Source of the DNA: Heterodera schachtii
Taxonomy: Eukaryota; Nematoda; Chromadorea; Rhabditida; Heteroderidae
Reading direction: 5' to 3'
NCBI GenBank assembly: GCA_023374025.1
Contig: SIJG01000151.1
Span: 102,233 to 166,232 of the forward strand
DNA: 64,000 bases
This document shows positions 12,814-24,416 of this stretch, piece by piece; the stretch's first letter is position 1, and every line of letters starts with the position of its first letter. Below the pieces are notes generated by a model, which was not told where the DNA came from, did no database searches, and saw nothing but the letters and a program-made list of their open reading frames with translations. Made by a program: the position numbers and the translations under genes.

Positions 12814-13616
12814 GTCATTATGTTAAAATAAGATTAAAACATTCGTTTCAGAAAACATTTTTTTTCAAAATTCATTGGTATTCTCGCTAAAAAAAATTCC
12901 TTCAAAAGGTCAATTCTTAGGGGTGTAATAATCGGATTTCAAGGCAAAATCCGATTACGATTATCCGATTCCGATTATGGCCCAAAATCCGATTAATTGC
13001 GATTCCGATTACGATTACGATTCCGATTCGGCACATCCCTGCTACAAACGCAGTCGGATAAAACACCACAGAAATGGCAAAAATCCAAATAAAAAATCCT
13101 CACATTTTTTTTGCAAATTGGCAAATTCATTCTTGGCACAAAAACACAATGCTGAGGTTGTAGTTGATAAGACTTTGGCTGGGGATGGATTTTTCTAAAA
13201 TTAAATTTTATCTTATTATTTAAGTAATATAAATTTAAAAAATAATAAAAATAAATTTTACCCTTTTTTCGACATTAAATGCAAAGTATTGGCTCAACTT
13301 TTTTTTTGCCATAAAAATCACACTTCTGCTGGCAAAATGAATGCAGCCAATGAAGAAAAAAGCATCCGAAGATGGCGAAATATTATTTTTTAAATAAAAA
13401 AATGTGCTCTTATAATAAATTTTTTAAAATTATTTGACTATACGAATTAATAAAAAAATAAATAATTTACGAATGAATTGAAAAAATGAATGAATGAATG
13501 AATGAATGAATTAATAATTGGACAAAAATGAAAACGATTCCCAATGAATTTGTGCTAAATGTTTTCCGCTGATTCATTAGCACAAATACATTGACTGCAA
13601 TGCTTTTCCCATAAAA

Positions 13617-13772
13617 ATAAAGTATCCAATCAACAATTTTAAAGTATCCAATCAACAATTTTAAAGTATCCAATCAACAATTTTAAAGTATCCAATCAAC
13701 AATTTTAAAGTATCCAATCAACAATTTTAAAGTATCCTGTCAACAATTAAAAGTATCCTATCAACAATTTGA
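13617..13772. repeat. 22-base minisatellite, about seven units
   Basis: The unit AAGTATCCAATCAACAATTT with small changes repeats about seven times; the last two units carry substitutions or deletions. The paralogous repeat copy at 57480-59190 lacks the array, so it expanded here after duplication. Confidence 0.85.
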
Positions 13773-14358
13773 ATAATTAATTTATAAATGCATAAATTAC
13801 GGAAAATAAATATTGGTATAAAATTAATTTGTTATTTTAAATCTGTCCAAAAATAATATCCCTGTCTCCATTAATCTGACCGTCTCTAATTATTTGCCCC
13901 TTTCTGAGGGGATTAAAAAATAATAAACCCGGGCATATAATTAGATAAAATACGGTATGCACATGAGCAAATACTTTCAATTAAAGTTAATAGAAATTAT
14001 TACTCTAAGGCATTCCGGTAGAGAATTGAGCTGCAAAACAAAATTTTTGAAATTATTTTGAATATTTCTCCAAAAAATGTCATCGCATCAATAAAAAAAG
14101 CATTTTATTGCATTTTTGTTAAAAAGTTTCTGAATTTTACATGAAAAATTCGAAAAATACCAAAATATTTACAAAGAAATTGATAAAAACACCCCAAAAT
14201 ATTGAAGCAGGAATATGAACCTTATTTTGCGTTATAAAAATTTGGAATTTTTTTTTATTTTAAAATTTTTCATTTTTTAAGATTGGGAAATTTATGCAAA
14301 TTTTTGGAAAGGCAAAATCACTTCAGCGTTGGACAATGTTAATGGAATAAAGCTTAAC

Positions 14359-15081
14359 CAGGGCTGGTATCGTCCATGCTCCGTTTCCAAGGACGGGTAT
14401 GCCGATTTGCAAGGACATAGTGGGGAAAATTCATGAAATCCAAGGACATTTAAAATTTTTATTATATGCATTGAAAATGGTTAATATTTATTCAAATGGC
14501 TTGTATTTTTCGCCGGAATGGATTTTTTCCAACATTTTTTGCTTTCACTGATCATTTTCCTCATTCCACCGCAAATGCACTCTTTTGCGGCGCGCTTTTT
14601 CCAAAAAATTTCCGGAAAACAGGGGGACCTGGCGGTGCCGACAGGCGCCGCCGGGGAAAAATTTGAAAATTAGAGTGCAATTTGTTAACAGATTTTTACC
14701 AAAAAATATGGATTTTGAGATAATGTCGATGAACATTTTTTACTTTTCACAACACTTCTTTGCGGGCGCTTTTTCCGAAAGACTTTTTGGGAATGGGGGG
14801 GGGGGAATTTGTTCATAGGTTTTTCCAAAATTAATCATTTTTAAGTATTAAATTTTAGAAAGTAGAAAGAGAGATTGAGAATTTTTGAGCAATTTAGTAC
14901 CAGATTTTGCACCAAATATGTTATAAATTCAAAAATTTGTCAATTTCCTTTGATTATTTTTTCCTTTTTTCAAATGCCCATTTTCAAGGACGTCCTTGCA
15001 TCCAAGGACATTTTTTATTTTCAAGAAAGAGGGCCCAATTTCAAGGACGTCCTTGCCATCCAAGGACGGATACCGGCCCTG
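14359..15081. mobile_element. hAT-like element with CAGGGC-GGTAT ends
   Basis: The left end CAGGGCTGGTATCGTCC at 14359 is matched by the complement CAGGGCCGGTATCCGTCC at the right end (15081). CCAAGGACG/CGTCCTTG words recur just inside both ends. A GC-rich palindromic word lies at 14628-14654. No clear 8-base flanking duplication and no transposase reading frame were found, so it is probably an old non-autonomous copy. Confidence 0.6.
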
Positions 15082-15151
15082 CAATAAAGGCCTAATATAA
15101 GTTTTATATAAAGTAATCCAAATTTTAGAAGATTTAGATTAAATCGGAAAA

Positions 15152-15470
15152 TTATAATTTCTTATCAATATTTACTCCTAAATCCCTAATTGTATCCACT
15201 TCATTTATTCTATTTCCATCAAATTTATATGTTTCTTTTGGGTTTTTTGAACCCCCAAATATAATACAAGTTTTTTGAATTGAAACTTTTATTTGCCATT
15301 TATTTGCCCAATCGAATAAATTATGCAATGCTTTATGCATAGTTTGCTTTATAGCATATATACAATTAAACATCATCGGCATATAATTTTATTTTCACTC
15401 CTGATGGCAAAGCATTAAGAAGATAGTTAATGTAAATCAAAAATAATAAAGGGGGCCCAGGATAGAGAAA
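15152..15470 (-). pseudogene. Non-LTR retrotransposon reverse transcriptase fragment
   Basis: On the minus strand the sequence encodes the reverse transcriptase centre: a PLLFLIYIN phrase, LPSGVKIKLYADDV with the YADD catalytic motif, then NLFDWANKWQIKVSIQKT and DLGVNID, typical of Jockey/CR1-type LINEs. There is one extra base near the GPL motif and a frame change directly after YADD. No endonuclease and no 5' part remain. It is a dead fragment lying directly downstream of a decayed SPRY gene. Confidence 0.75.
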
Positions 15471-15734
15471 TATTTTTAAATCCTTTTTTATCTTTTAATT
15501 AATTTTTTTTTTTTGTATTCAAAGTTAGGTTTTTTATTTTAATAGTTTTTAAAAACTGATAAAATGGAGAAGAAGCAAAAAGGCAGGAATTTTTTCAAAA
15601 ATCTTTTAAATTTCTTTCACTGTAAGTCTTTTGCATATTTCTGTAAAAACTAAATAAATAAAAGAGTAAATGAAAATACAAAAAAGTAACAAATGATCAG
15701 ATTTTGTAAAAATATTTCTTTAAATAGTGGTCAA

Positions 15735-17350
15735 ATCGAATTGGAAATTAGGCCCAAAGTTACGCCTCAATTTCGTCTAAAATTTTAGAAATTTAGCAAG
15801 CTAATGAAGCAATTCAAGGGCTATCGTATGATACCAAGATTTTGCAATTTGGTTGCGTCTGAGAAAAGTTATGAGTTGATTTAGTCAAAAATTTAGCAAA
15901 TTTGCACTTTTTGTGAAGTGGCCAACCACGATCCAAAGAAATGAATGGGAACAATTGGCCAACAAAAGATGGAGCAACGAACAAATCGGAAGAACCTGCA
16001 AAATAACAAAAAATATTTGATTTAAAATGTATAAAAATTAAAAGCCAATATTGTTTACCATATAATCACTTTTTTAAATTTAATTAATAAAAACTGATTT
16101 TTACCCAAACGGTGTCCATTTTAGTGAAAATGATCTGTCGAAAGGCCGAATCAACGCCAATTCCTACGGTATCGCCAACACCGTAGGAACATTTGTCATT
16201 TATTTCTTTTGGAAAACGAAAACTTCCATTTGCAAAAATGGCCTTATAGCAGCCGTTGTTTGGTTTTCTAAACGTAATCTTCTTCGTTTTTTGCTTGTTG
16301 ACGAATTGTACCGAAATAATTATTTATTTTACTTGTTAAAAAGTTGGCATTTTTATCTCGCCAAAAAATTATTTTTGTGGACAGTAATTTCATAATAAAA
16401 ATGTCGGATGAATTATTATTGTTCACCAAAATCGAATGTTTTGCGAAGACGGAATACCAACCACCTTTTGAAGGAAAATTACTTTAATTTATTATTTTTA
16501 ATGGTGCTATGACGAAGCGACAAAAATATGGGTGTTTGTAATAATTAAATTTAATTATTATTTTGATCTTTTGCTAACTTAATTAATTATAACTTAGCTT
16601 AAACTTAGTCAATAATGAAATTTAGTATTTAGTGACAGCTCCAAGTGTCCTTTACTAATTATGTAATTTTTTAAAATTAGTAGAAATTTACAAAAAGTTG
16701 TAACAAAAAAAATCTTGAAAAATTTAGACTTCACAATTTGACCCTAACTTTTTTGAAATTCATTAAAATTTTTTGAAATTTAGCACAATAATAGATAATC
16801 TTTGGACTACCTTTATATAAACAACAGAAAAAAGTTATGAAGGAATTAATAGTGTCATCATATTTTTATGGTCATCCAAAAAAGTAAGCTCGTTTAAATC
16901 GCACTTGATATGAAAAGATAGCCCAAAGATTTCCTTATTATTCTGCTAACACACCTATATTTTTGTCGCTTAGGCTCACCACGTTTTTAATGAAATTAAC
17001 ACTGTAATCTTTCGTACAACAGACAGTTAGACATTTGTCACCACTGATTTCGAGGTTTTCGTGACAAGCGGTGGAATCCCAGTAATTTTTTTTTGAGAAT
17101 TTAAAAACGCCTTAAAATAACTAATTGCTTTTAAAATTATTTTAGTCCAAGTCTTGAAGGATTATTTTATAAAAGGTTTAGTTAATTAAAATAAGTTTAT
17201 TTGTCAAAAAATGAATTTTCTTTAATTTTTTTCACTTTCGCTTAATTCACCATTCTCTTCTGCTTCTCTTTTTCTTTATCCATTTCGCTGATTTTTTGTT
17301 TAATTTTCTTCTGATTATTTTTAAATTGTGAGATTTGTTCCTCAGCAGCT
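15735..17350 (-). pseudogene. SPRY-domain gene 1, decayed
   Basis: Recognisable minus-strand exons: a coiled-coil exon 17345-17228 (KQKISEMDKEKEK), the SPRY start at about 17090-16985 (YWDSTACHENLEISGDK), a second at about 16465-16350 (WYSVFAKHS), a third at about 16300-16110 (CSYGVGDTVGIGV and RQIIFTK), and the last at about 15985-15735. There are single-base losses after DIF and inside the FTKNG motif and an extra base near FGPNF. A repeat has invaded the last exon (15780-15900) and a 463-base inverted-repeat element lies between the first two SPRY exons. Not translatable as it stands. Same strand and family as genes 2-6. Confidence 0.7.
16514..16976. mobile_element. Short inverted-repeat element in SPRY pseudogene
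   Basis: AGCGACAAAAATATGGGTGTT at the left end is mirrored by AACACACCTATATTTTTGTCG at the right. The interior is AT-rich and non-coding. No target duplication is apparent. It interrupts the decayed SPRY gene. Confidence 0.55.
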
Positions 17351-17818
17351 TAAAATATAATTAATTATTGCAAGCAAACGGTGCTATGACTTCACTCAAA
17401 AACAATTAAAATAATAAATTTTGACTGAAAATTATTCATAAATTCGCCGGAAAGAATCAGATTTTATAATCATGATAATATTCGATAGCCCTAAATGTTT
17501 TCTGTTTTCCTGCAAAATTAAAAAAAATTGTTTAAGTTCCAAAAAAAGTTATGACCAAAAAGGTTTTAAAAAATTTTGATTTTCTGAATTCCTCTAAGAA
17601 TAGATCAATCAAACGCCATAAAAAATATAAAAAATTTTAAAAATTTCAAGAAAAATACTAAAAAAAGTTAAAGCTTTTTTTAAAACTTACATAAATGTTA
17701 TTAAATAAAAAATTTGTGAATATCCAGAAAAACAAAAAACTTAAAAGATTTTTTTCATAATAATTACTAAGTAACTAAATATTTTAGAAATTCTTGAGAA
17801 TTTATATGTATTTTTTGC

Positions 17819-18203
17819 CGGGCCAGGCCGTTTTCGTACGGGCCGTTTTCGTACGAGCACATGTTTTTTGACTATAACTTTTTTCTATGTCGACCAAATC
17901 CAACGATCTTGATATCATTCGAAAGCCCTTCAGGTGCTCTATTAGCCTGCAAAATTCCAAAAAATATCCTTAAGTTTAAAAAAAGTTCGAGCCAAAAAAG
18001 TTGGAAAATCTGGTTGTATGAATTCTTCTGGCCATAACTTTTTTGATCCTTAACGAGATTTTTCGGAATTTAGCAGGCTAATAGAGGACAATTAGGGCTA
18101 TCGAACGATACCAAAAATGTTGGATTTGGTTGGCAAAGAAAAAAGTTATAGCCAAAAACTTGCGCTCGTACGAAAACGGCCCGTACGAAAACGACCCCGA
18201 CCC
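17819..18203. mobile_element. Foldback MITE, GTTTTCGTACGGGC type, 9-base duplication
   Basis: The ends contain GTTTTCGTACGGGCC and TTTTCGTACGAGC words repeated in tandem and mirrored at the right end. The interior is the palindromic core module (TTGATATCATTCGAAAGCCC and its complement). ATTTTTTGC flanks the element at 17810-17818 and 18204-18212. It belongs with 63367-63664. Confidence 0.8.
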
Positions 18204-18229
18204 ATTTTTTGCAGCGACGTTTTGTCTTG

Positions 18230-18365
18230 CTCCCTCCAAAAAAATGGCTGAAATATAAACTAAAAACGCTAAATATGATTTATATGAACTAAAAACTTTC
18301 ACCAAATCAAAATTTTGACGTAGAAATGCTATTTTGAGCCCATTTCTTCATAGCATATGATCAGA
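18230..18365. mobile_element. Truncated hAT-like MITE fragment
   Basis: The stretch repeats the right part of the 12123-12813 element (ACTAAAAACTTTCACCAAATC, CATTTCTTCATAGCATATG). It lacks the left end and has no flanking duplication. Confidence 0.55.
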
Positions 18366-18639
18366 TATTTAATATGAATCTTAGCATAAATTGGAAAAAC
18401 CTTTTTTTTTTTTTTTTTGCAAATTTTCATCTTTTACAAGGGAACATTCCGAGCTGTAAGTCGGAATTGCTTATAAATGATATACCATTGGATAAAGGAG
18501 GGAGGGTCAATTTCAATGTGAATTTTTAATTTTAGCGGTGCATTTTGCCTCCTTCGAGAGTTACAGGGCGTCAAAAATGCGAATTTCATTGCCTCGGGCA
18601 TATTTCGACAGAAGGGAAAGAGCGAAAATGAGTTACACG

Positions 18640-18700
18640 GGTGGTTAAAATGGTTTTTGGTCCATGGGTTCAAACCCACATGCCTGTAAAAAATTTTTTA
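18640..18700 (+). other. tRNA-like B-box relic
   Basis: GGTTCAAACCC near 18668 makes a T-arm-like hairpin (TGGGTTCAAACCCA) and is preceded by GGTGGTTAAAATGG. It resembles the relic at 20341-20400. No complete cloverleaf can be drawn. Confidence 0.25.
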
Positions 18701-18996
18701 AATTTATTTTGGGTTTTTTGGACAGGCAATTATGAATTTTGGCATCCATTTCGCCCAATTACGAACCCCAAACAAAAACCAATTTAACACTGAAAAGATT
18801 GCATTTTTTTATTATATTTTTGATCATTTTCTAACTAACCCCCACCATTGTAATCATTATATTTCCTTTCTTTAATCAAGTTTTAATTCATTTTCCGATT
18901 AATACAGAAAACCAAATTTTAATTGAAAAAGAAAGACATAAAAATGATTAAAAAGAGCAAATTGATCAACAACATTAGTAAAAATTAATTCTTCCT

Positions 18997-21706
18997 TCAG
19001 AGAGTTGCCAAATCGAATTTAAAATTGGGTCCAAAATTGGCCTCAATTTTGTCATCAAATGAATACAAAGAAACGAACGGATAAAATGAACCATCAGAAA
19101 AAGATGAATCAACCAAACCAGAGGTATCTGTGAAAAAATTAAGGGATTTTGATTATTTTAAACATAAAAATAAATTAGCATAAAATAGGCAAATAATTAG
19201 ATTATAAAAGAAAATAATTTATTTAGTAAATATTTAATTTGCCAACCCAAACGAAGTCCATTCTTTGTAAAAATCATCTGTCGAGTGGCCGAATGAACGC
19301 CAATTCCAACGGTATCGCCAACACCGTAGGAATATTCGGCATTCTTTTCCTCTATTTGTCCGTTAATCCGAATAAGGCCATCACTTTGATATGCATAAGT
19401 GCCCTTTTCATGTCGAATTGATCCATCCAATTTTGTCTGCTGTTTAACAGCGAATCCGAAGATGATGGGCCAACTGAATAAAAAAGAAATAAATAATAAA
19501 ATATTACTTTTAATACCAAATCACTTACTCTTTTTTCTCTTTTTTCATAACTGAAATTTCGTAGTAAAAAAAGTCAGACAAATGCTTGTTCAGCACAATC
19601 GAATATTTAGCGAAGACGGAATGCCAATCTTTTTTAGAAGAAATTGAATTTTGATGTAAATTTAAAAAACAATTACCATAATCATTTCTCTTATGATGGA
19701 CAATGCGACTTTTGTCACCACTGATTTCGATGCCATTGTGACAAGCGAAGGAATCCCAACAATTTTCTTGGAATTTTAAAAACACCTGAAAGTAATAATT
19801 CAATATTTTTTAATAATTATTATATAATAATTTATTAAATAAATTAAAAAAATTTTTACCGTAAAATATTTTTATTTTTATTTTCTCTTCCATTCATTCA
19901 CCTTTTTCTGTGTCTGCTTCTCCATTTCACTGATTTTTTCCAAAATATCATTTTGCGATTGTAAGAATGCTTAAAATATAAAATAATTAATTATTTATTT
20001 ATTTAAATGAAAAAAACAACAATAAAATAAATTTAATAATTATTCCTATGGTTTTAGCATTTTTTCGCAGAATCGGTCGAGTTTTAAGAATTTCTCTGAT
20101 TGTATTAATTCTGCTGCCAGTCAAAATGACCCAAAAGTTATGGGGCCTCAAAAATTGAAATTTAGGCCTAAGGACCCATTTTAAGTATTTTACACTTTCT
20201 ATTAATTCCCAACCTTTACATTTATTATTATTTTTTGCTTAGGTTTACTAAAAAAAGCTTAGCAAATATTTTTTAGTCTAAAATATTATTTTTTAAATTG
20301 TTTTGTAAAATTACACATTAATTGAAATATATTTGTTTTTATTTGGGTTTGAACCATCCAAAAACGCAAATTTAACCAACTGAGCCACCAATTTTAACTG
20401 GAAACACAGCCAAAATTTCGATTTTTGAGGCCCCATAACTTTTTGGTTGACCCCCCCCCCCCCCACATTTTTTATGTATGAATTAAATGATTCGAAAAAT
20501 GTTCAATTGCGCAAGTAGTTAACCCCCCTAGTTACCGTAGCGCGCGAAATTTTCGCGCACAATCCTAAAGATATTGAGCCATTTTTGTGTTTGAAGTGCA
20601 TAATTAACGCATGAAAGATAAAATTTGAAAATATTAAGCGTCGGAAGTTGTCACTTTTAGCTAGATTGGAAGATACATTTTGAAAAAATTAAGGAGCTAA
20701 AGGGCTCAATACCTTTAGGATCGTGAGCGAAAATTTCGCGCGCTACGATAACTAGGGGGGGGGGGATTAACTACTTGCGCAGTTATCAAAGAAAAGCCCG
20801 AAAATTTCATTTTTCGTTAAATTGTCCTTGCCTTTTGTCTGCTGTTGTTGCTGCTTCTCAATTTCACCAATTCTCTCCAAAATTGCTTTCAAATGATCTT
20901 CCGAAACTGAAACTTAATGCAATTTTTTAATTAATTTTTTTAGATTTTTGTTAAGTTATCAAATTATAGCTGAAAATATCATAATATATTTTTGTAAAAC
21001 ATACTCACCATCTTTTGTCGGAGTTTTCCTGTCTTCTTGCTGTTCATCTTCTTCTTCTTCATCATCCAGACTGAACTCATCATCATTCATTCCTCAAAAT
21101 AAAATTTAATGAAATAAAATTTAAAAATAATAATTTTTGGCTTTATTAAAAAAAAAGTTATTTTCTAAATATTTTTGGACGTAACTTTTTTTTTTTTGAA
21201 ACAAAACAAATTTTATGAAATTTTGCAGAATAAAAAGGGCTCTTGGAGCTATATGATTCCATGAATGTTAATTTGGGTAGTGCTTCTATAAATTGCTATA
21301 GTTTCAAATTTTAAATAATTTTAGGGCATTTATTTTTTTAATTGTCCTGTGAACTGAAATAAGGCCAACTTTTTCGTTTTCTTTTATTAATAAATTTCAA
21401 AAATTTTTCATACTGTATCCCCTCAATTATGCTTAAATTATCTACCGTATCCGTCTTGTCCAAACGCTTCAGAACTTGCAACAGATGGCTCCATTGTTTG
21501 GGCTCGATTCAGCTCAGCAATTCGGGCAATCAGAACACTCATTTCCTCCGATGTGCTCAGATTAGGAAAAATTGCTAAAAATGAAAAATTAATTAAAAAT
21601 TACTTTTAACAAATTTGAAAATGTTATTATTATTGGGTTTTAATTATTTACGTTGGAGAGGAGAAAATTCGTCCGCTGATGATGAAGAAATCGTGAATGA
21701 TGACAT
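18997..21706 (-). CDS. Coiled-coil/SPRY-domain protein, gene 2 (nine exons, apparently intact)
   Basis: Minus-strand exons: 21706-21652, 21574-21446, 21092-21009, 20906-20775, 19969-19902, 19785-19677, 19628-19529, 19473-19247 and 19127-18997. They total 1035 bases with consistent phases, giving 344 residues. It starts MSSFTISSSSADEFSPLQ with no signal peptide, followed by an acidic stretch and two related coiled-coil exons (ILERIGEIEKQQQQQTK and ILEKISEMEKQTQKK). The SPRY domain carries NCWDSFACHNGIEISGDK, YSYGVGDTVGIGV, RQMIFTKNGLRL and KIEANFGPNF. It resembles RBP-1-like/SPRYSEC proteins of cyst nematodes, which bind other proteins, some of them as effectors. Without a signal peptide this one is predicted intracellular. 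The exon 4 donor appears to be supplied by an inserted element. Confidence 0.8.
20341..20400 (-). other. tRNA-derived relic in SPRY intron
   Basis: The minus strand has a perfect A-box TGGCTCAGTTGG and B-box GGTTCAAACCC, separated by about 20 bases. That spacing is too short for an intact tRNA, so this is probably a deleted tRNA or the head of a SINE. Confidence 0.35.
20508..20781. mobile_element. Inverted-repeat MITE with CGCGCGAAATTTTCGCGC motifs
   Basis: The TGCGCAAGTAGTTAA ends are mirrored, followed on each side by CCCCCTAGTTA and GTAGCGCGCGAAATTTTCGC words. It is 274 bases and non-coding. It sits between exons 4 and 5 of SPRY gene 2; on the minus strand its first bases provide GTAGTT exactly where exon 4 needs a donor. 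No target duplication was seen. Confidence 0.7.
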
Positions 21707-21834
21707 TTTAATTTTAACTAAAAATTTATTTTTATTTGTTTAATGAATTTAGAAAAAAATATGAGCAAATGAAGCCTAAATTCTGCTATCGCCGCTGTAA
21801 TTGTGCACATATTTATAGGCCAAAAAGTAAATAA

Positions 21835-22020
21835 ATTTATTGGCAAAACGATGACCCAAAATTGGAGAAAATGCGACGGGCAAAAGATAAGAATAATAAA
21901 TATTTGAATAACTCATAATTTTCTTCCGCTTTTATCTTTTATTTATTCAAATTATTGCCTTTTAGTGTTGGGCAAATGGTGACCCAAAAAATGGGCAAAA
22001 CTGCGGGGGAAAGAGGTGGG
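21835..22020. promoter_or_regulatory. Repeated GTGACCCAAAA block upstream of SPRY gene 2
   Basis: GGCAAAACGATGACCCAAAATTGG (around 21840) and GGCAAATGGTGACCCAAAAAATGG (around 21970) lie 130-270 bases upstream of the start codon. Two similar blocks lie upstream of SPRY gene 3 near 26555 and 26685. A shared promoter element or simple paralogy would both explain this. Confidence 0.35.
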
Positions 22021-22439
22021 AAAAGGGCAAAATGTTGAGATGAAAACTTAATAAAAAATAAAAAATTATAAATAAAAAAATAAAAGATATTTTAATTATG
22101 GAGAAGGCTTTATATTTTTTGGAAATAAATCATAACATAATTGACCAAAAAACAGGCAGGTGTTAAATAAGTGAACTGTTTAATAGTCTATGAGAAAAGC
22201 ATAAATTTTTGTTAAAACTATGCAATTGTTTTGTTTTTAGCATTTAAAAACAAAAAAATATGCAAATATTTAATTGACATTTACATATTTTCTTATTTAT
22301 AGTAAATTAAAATAAAAATTAACATTTTTCATAATCGTAAATTAAAAAGAAATAAAAACAATAATTAGCGTTATAAAACAAAAACCCAACTTAAAAAATG
22401 GAATTAAAAATAAACAAAGAGCAAAAACCAATAATTAAT

Positions 22440-22510
22440 TAATTAATTTGAAATTATCGCCTTCTTCCATGCTTCTGCTCTCTTCAAAGAGTGGCCAAAT
22501 TGAAGTTGAT
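22440..22510 (-). pseudogene. 3' end relic of another SPRY gene
   Basis: On the minus strand the sequence ends FNLATL then stop, followed by about 60 bases of 3' flank closely matching that of SPRY gene 3 (24360-24420). Everything upstream is replaced by repeats, starting with an ACAAAAGTTATGACGAT half element. Confidence 0.55.
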
Positions 22511-22610
22511 TTTAACAAAAGTTATGACGATTTTTTTCTCGAAAAATAGTTCGAGTTGGATTTTTACCCTCCCCGACTTTGAGTTTCCGACATTTTTAGG
22601 CTCAATCGAC

Positions 22611-23161
22611 CAGGGCTTCCAAAAAATATGCACGCAAAGTGGCCAAAATATACGCATAAATATGCAAATAAAATCGTGAAATATGCACCAAATATACAAA
22701 GAAATCACAAAATAACAAAAAACTTGAAAATTTGGGGTGCAAATTAAATTTAAAAAATTTATTTCTCATAAATTTTTAAGTTGTTTTTCAATTGCAAATC
22801 AAAAGTTTCTCATTTTCAATTGCAAATCAAAAATATCTCAATTTTCGGCAGTGAAGCTCACTGTTGACCCACTCGCGGCGCACCCATTCAGATTTGGATT
22901 TAATTTTAGGCGTAATTAAAAATTTTTTCCTAAGGGATATTCAAATCGGAAAATATTTGACGAAAAATGGCAAAATATGCAAAAAAGCTAAAAATATGCA
23001 CAAAAATCGCAAAATATGCATTAATATGCGAAAAAAACGAAAATATGCAAATAAAAGTCCCGATTTTTATATGCAAACGCAAAAAAGAAAGTGTTTTTCC
23101 TACTATTTAGAGCATGGAGAAGCCAGGAAAAAATATTTATTTGCATATTTTAGCAGCTCTG
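22611..23161. mobile_element. hAT-like MITE with ATATGCAAA repeats
   Basis: The left end CAGGGCTTCCAAAAAATATG pairs with the complement CAGAGCTGCTAAAATATGC at the right end. The interior carries many AATATGCA words. There is no matching 8-base flank, so the copy is old. No coding sequence. Confidence 0.5.
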
Positions 23162-23719
23162 TTCATAACTTATGGTAATCTTTTTTTTGTCAGTTTTAGT
23201 CTCTGATCACTTTGGATCGTTTATTTGAAATTTTTCAAACTTAGTGGGTGATCAGAGCTAAAAAAGAAATTTAGTGATAAATAGCTCGGTATGCTTATTT
23301 GTGCATATTTTTCGAATTTGGTACAAAATTCCAAAAATGGTAATGTTTAGCCTGAAATTTTTAAAAAATTACTTATTTTTAGTAACCGAATTGCATTGTT
23401 TCAAAAATCTTCCAGGTAGTAGCTGTTGGCCACGTGTCCAAAATCCTTAATTTTCAAATAAATTAGCCAAAAAACCCACAGAATCTGCTATTTTAGCGAA
23501 AATCTGTTAAGAAATTAGTACAAAATCCTCAAATTTCCCAGACGGCACGTTACAATGTTTTGGTTGTTTAAAAAAGCTTCAAAAATGGCCCATTTTCGGA
23601 CTAATTTTAAATTGTTGCACCTAAACTTTAAGGTCCATCACATAAACTAATTCCCTTGCACAATAATTAAATTGTTTGTAATATTAAAAAAAATTTCGGG
23701 TTTTGAAATTTTGATATCC

Positions 23720-24060
23720 AGCTTTCGCGCTAGGTCGACAAAACATGTTATCTTTGCTTAAAATCAACCAAACTTTACATTCTTGGTACCATTCGATAGC
23801 CAAGCTTCTTCTCTATTAGCATGTCAAATTAAAAAATTTTTGGTCAACTTTAGAAAAAGTTGTGTGAAAATAAGTACTATTTCTGCCATAACTTAGATTA
23901 AATTTGATTATTTTGTTTGAAATTTTGCAGGCTAATAGAGAAAAACCTTGACTATCGAATGGTACCAAGAATGTAAAATTTGGTTGGTTTTAAGCAAAGT
24001 TATACCATGTTTTGTCGAAAAATAGCAAAAATGGCGGGTTTTATGAAACGACCTAGCACC
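23720..24060. repeat. Palindromic core-module element, GCTAGGTCG ends
   Basis: The long palindrome is centred near 23880: TTGGTACCATTCGATAG on the left is mirrored near 23960. Both outer edges carry GCTAGGTCG (CGACCTAGC on the right). No target duplication was found. Confidence 0.65.
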
Positions 24061-24416
24061 TCCAACTTTGATGACGGCTTAATGATTTTACATATTTTAA
24101 ATCCTTTTACTATGCTAAATTCCCCTTGTTTCTGTACATCGTTTTACTGTTCATAGAATACTTTCACAAAAAATTAAAAATTTTGTTATTTTGAAAATAT
24201 TTAAGGGCCATTTGGGGCCAGCGTTGTCAATTTGATTGGACTTGGTATCATTAAGCATTTTGCAAAACTCTGAATTGAGTTGCAAAATCAACATTTTTTA
24301 TTAAACGAATAATAGTAATTAGCATTAATTAAAAAGGAATAAAAATACACAAAAAGAATTAATTAATTAAATGAATTATCGTCCTCTTCCATTGTTTCTG
24401 TTTTCTTCAAAGAGTG

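Larger units (their letters stand above)
10730..13830 (+). repeat. Dispersed repeat with a nested insertion
   Basis: This matches 57480-59190 in reverse orientation but is longer because about 1.2 kb (about 11860-13035) is inserted. The insertion junction follows TTTGAAAAAGG, a phrase that continues uninterrupted in the other copy. The insertion carries GATTCCGATTAC-type simple repeats at both ends and a hAT-like element in its middle. A minus-strand frame from ATG 11189 shares the phrase SVDLLVHPIL with the other copy, so the repeat may derive from a gene. Confidence 0.65.

Noticed and set aside
13617..13772. Possible CRISPR-like array
   Set aside because: The units are contiguous with no unique spacers; it is a minisatellite.
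14359..15081. 8-base target duplication for the CAGGGC element
   Set aside because: The flanks AGCTTAAC and CAATAAAG do not match.
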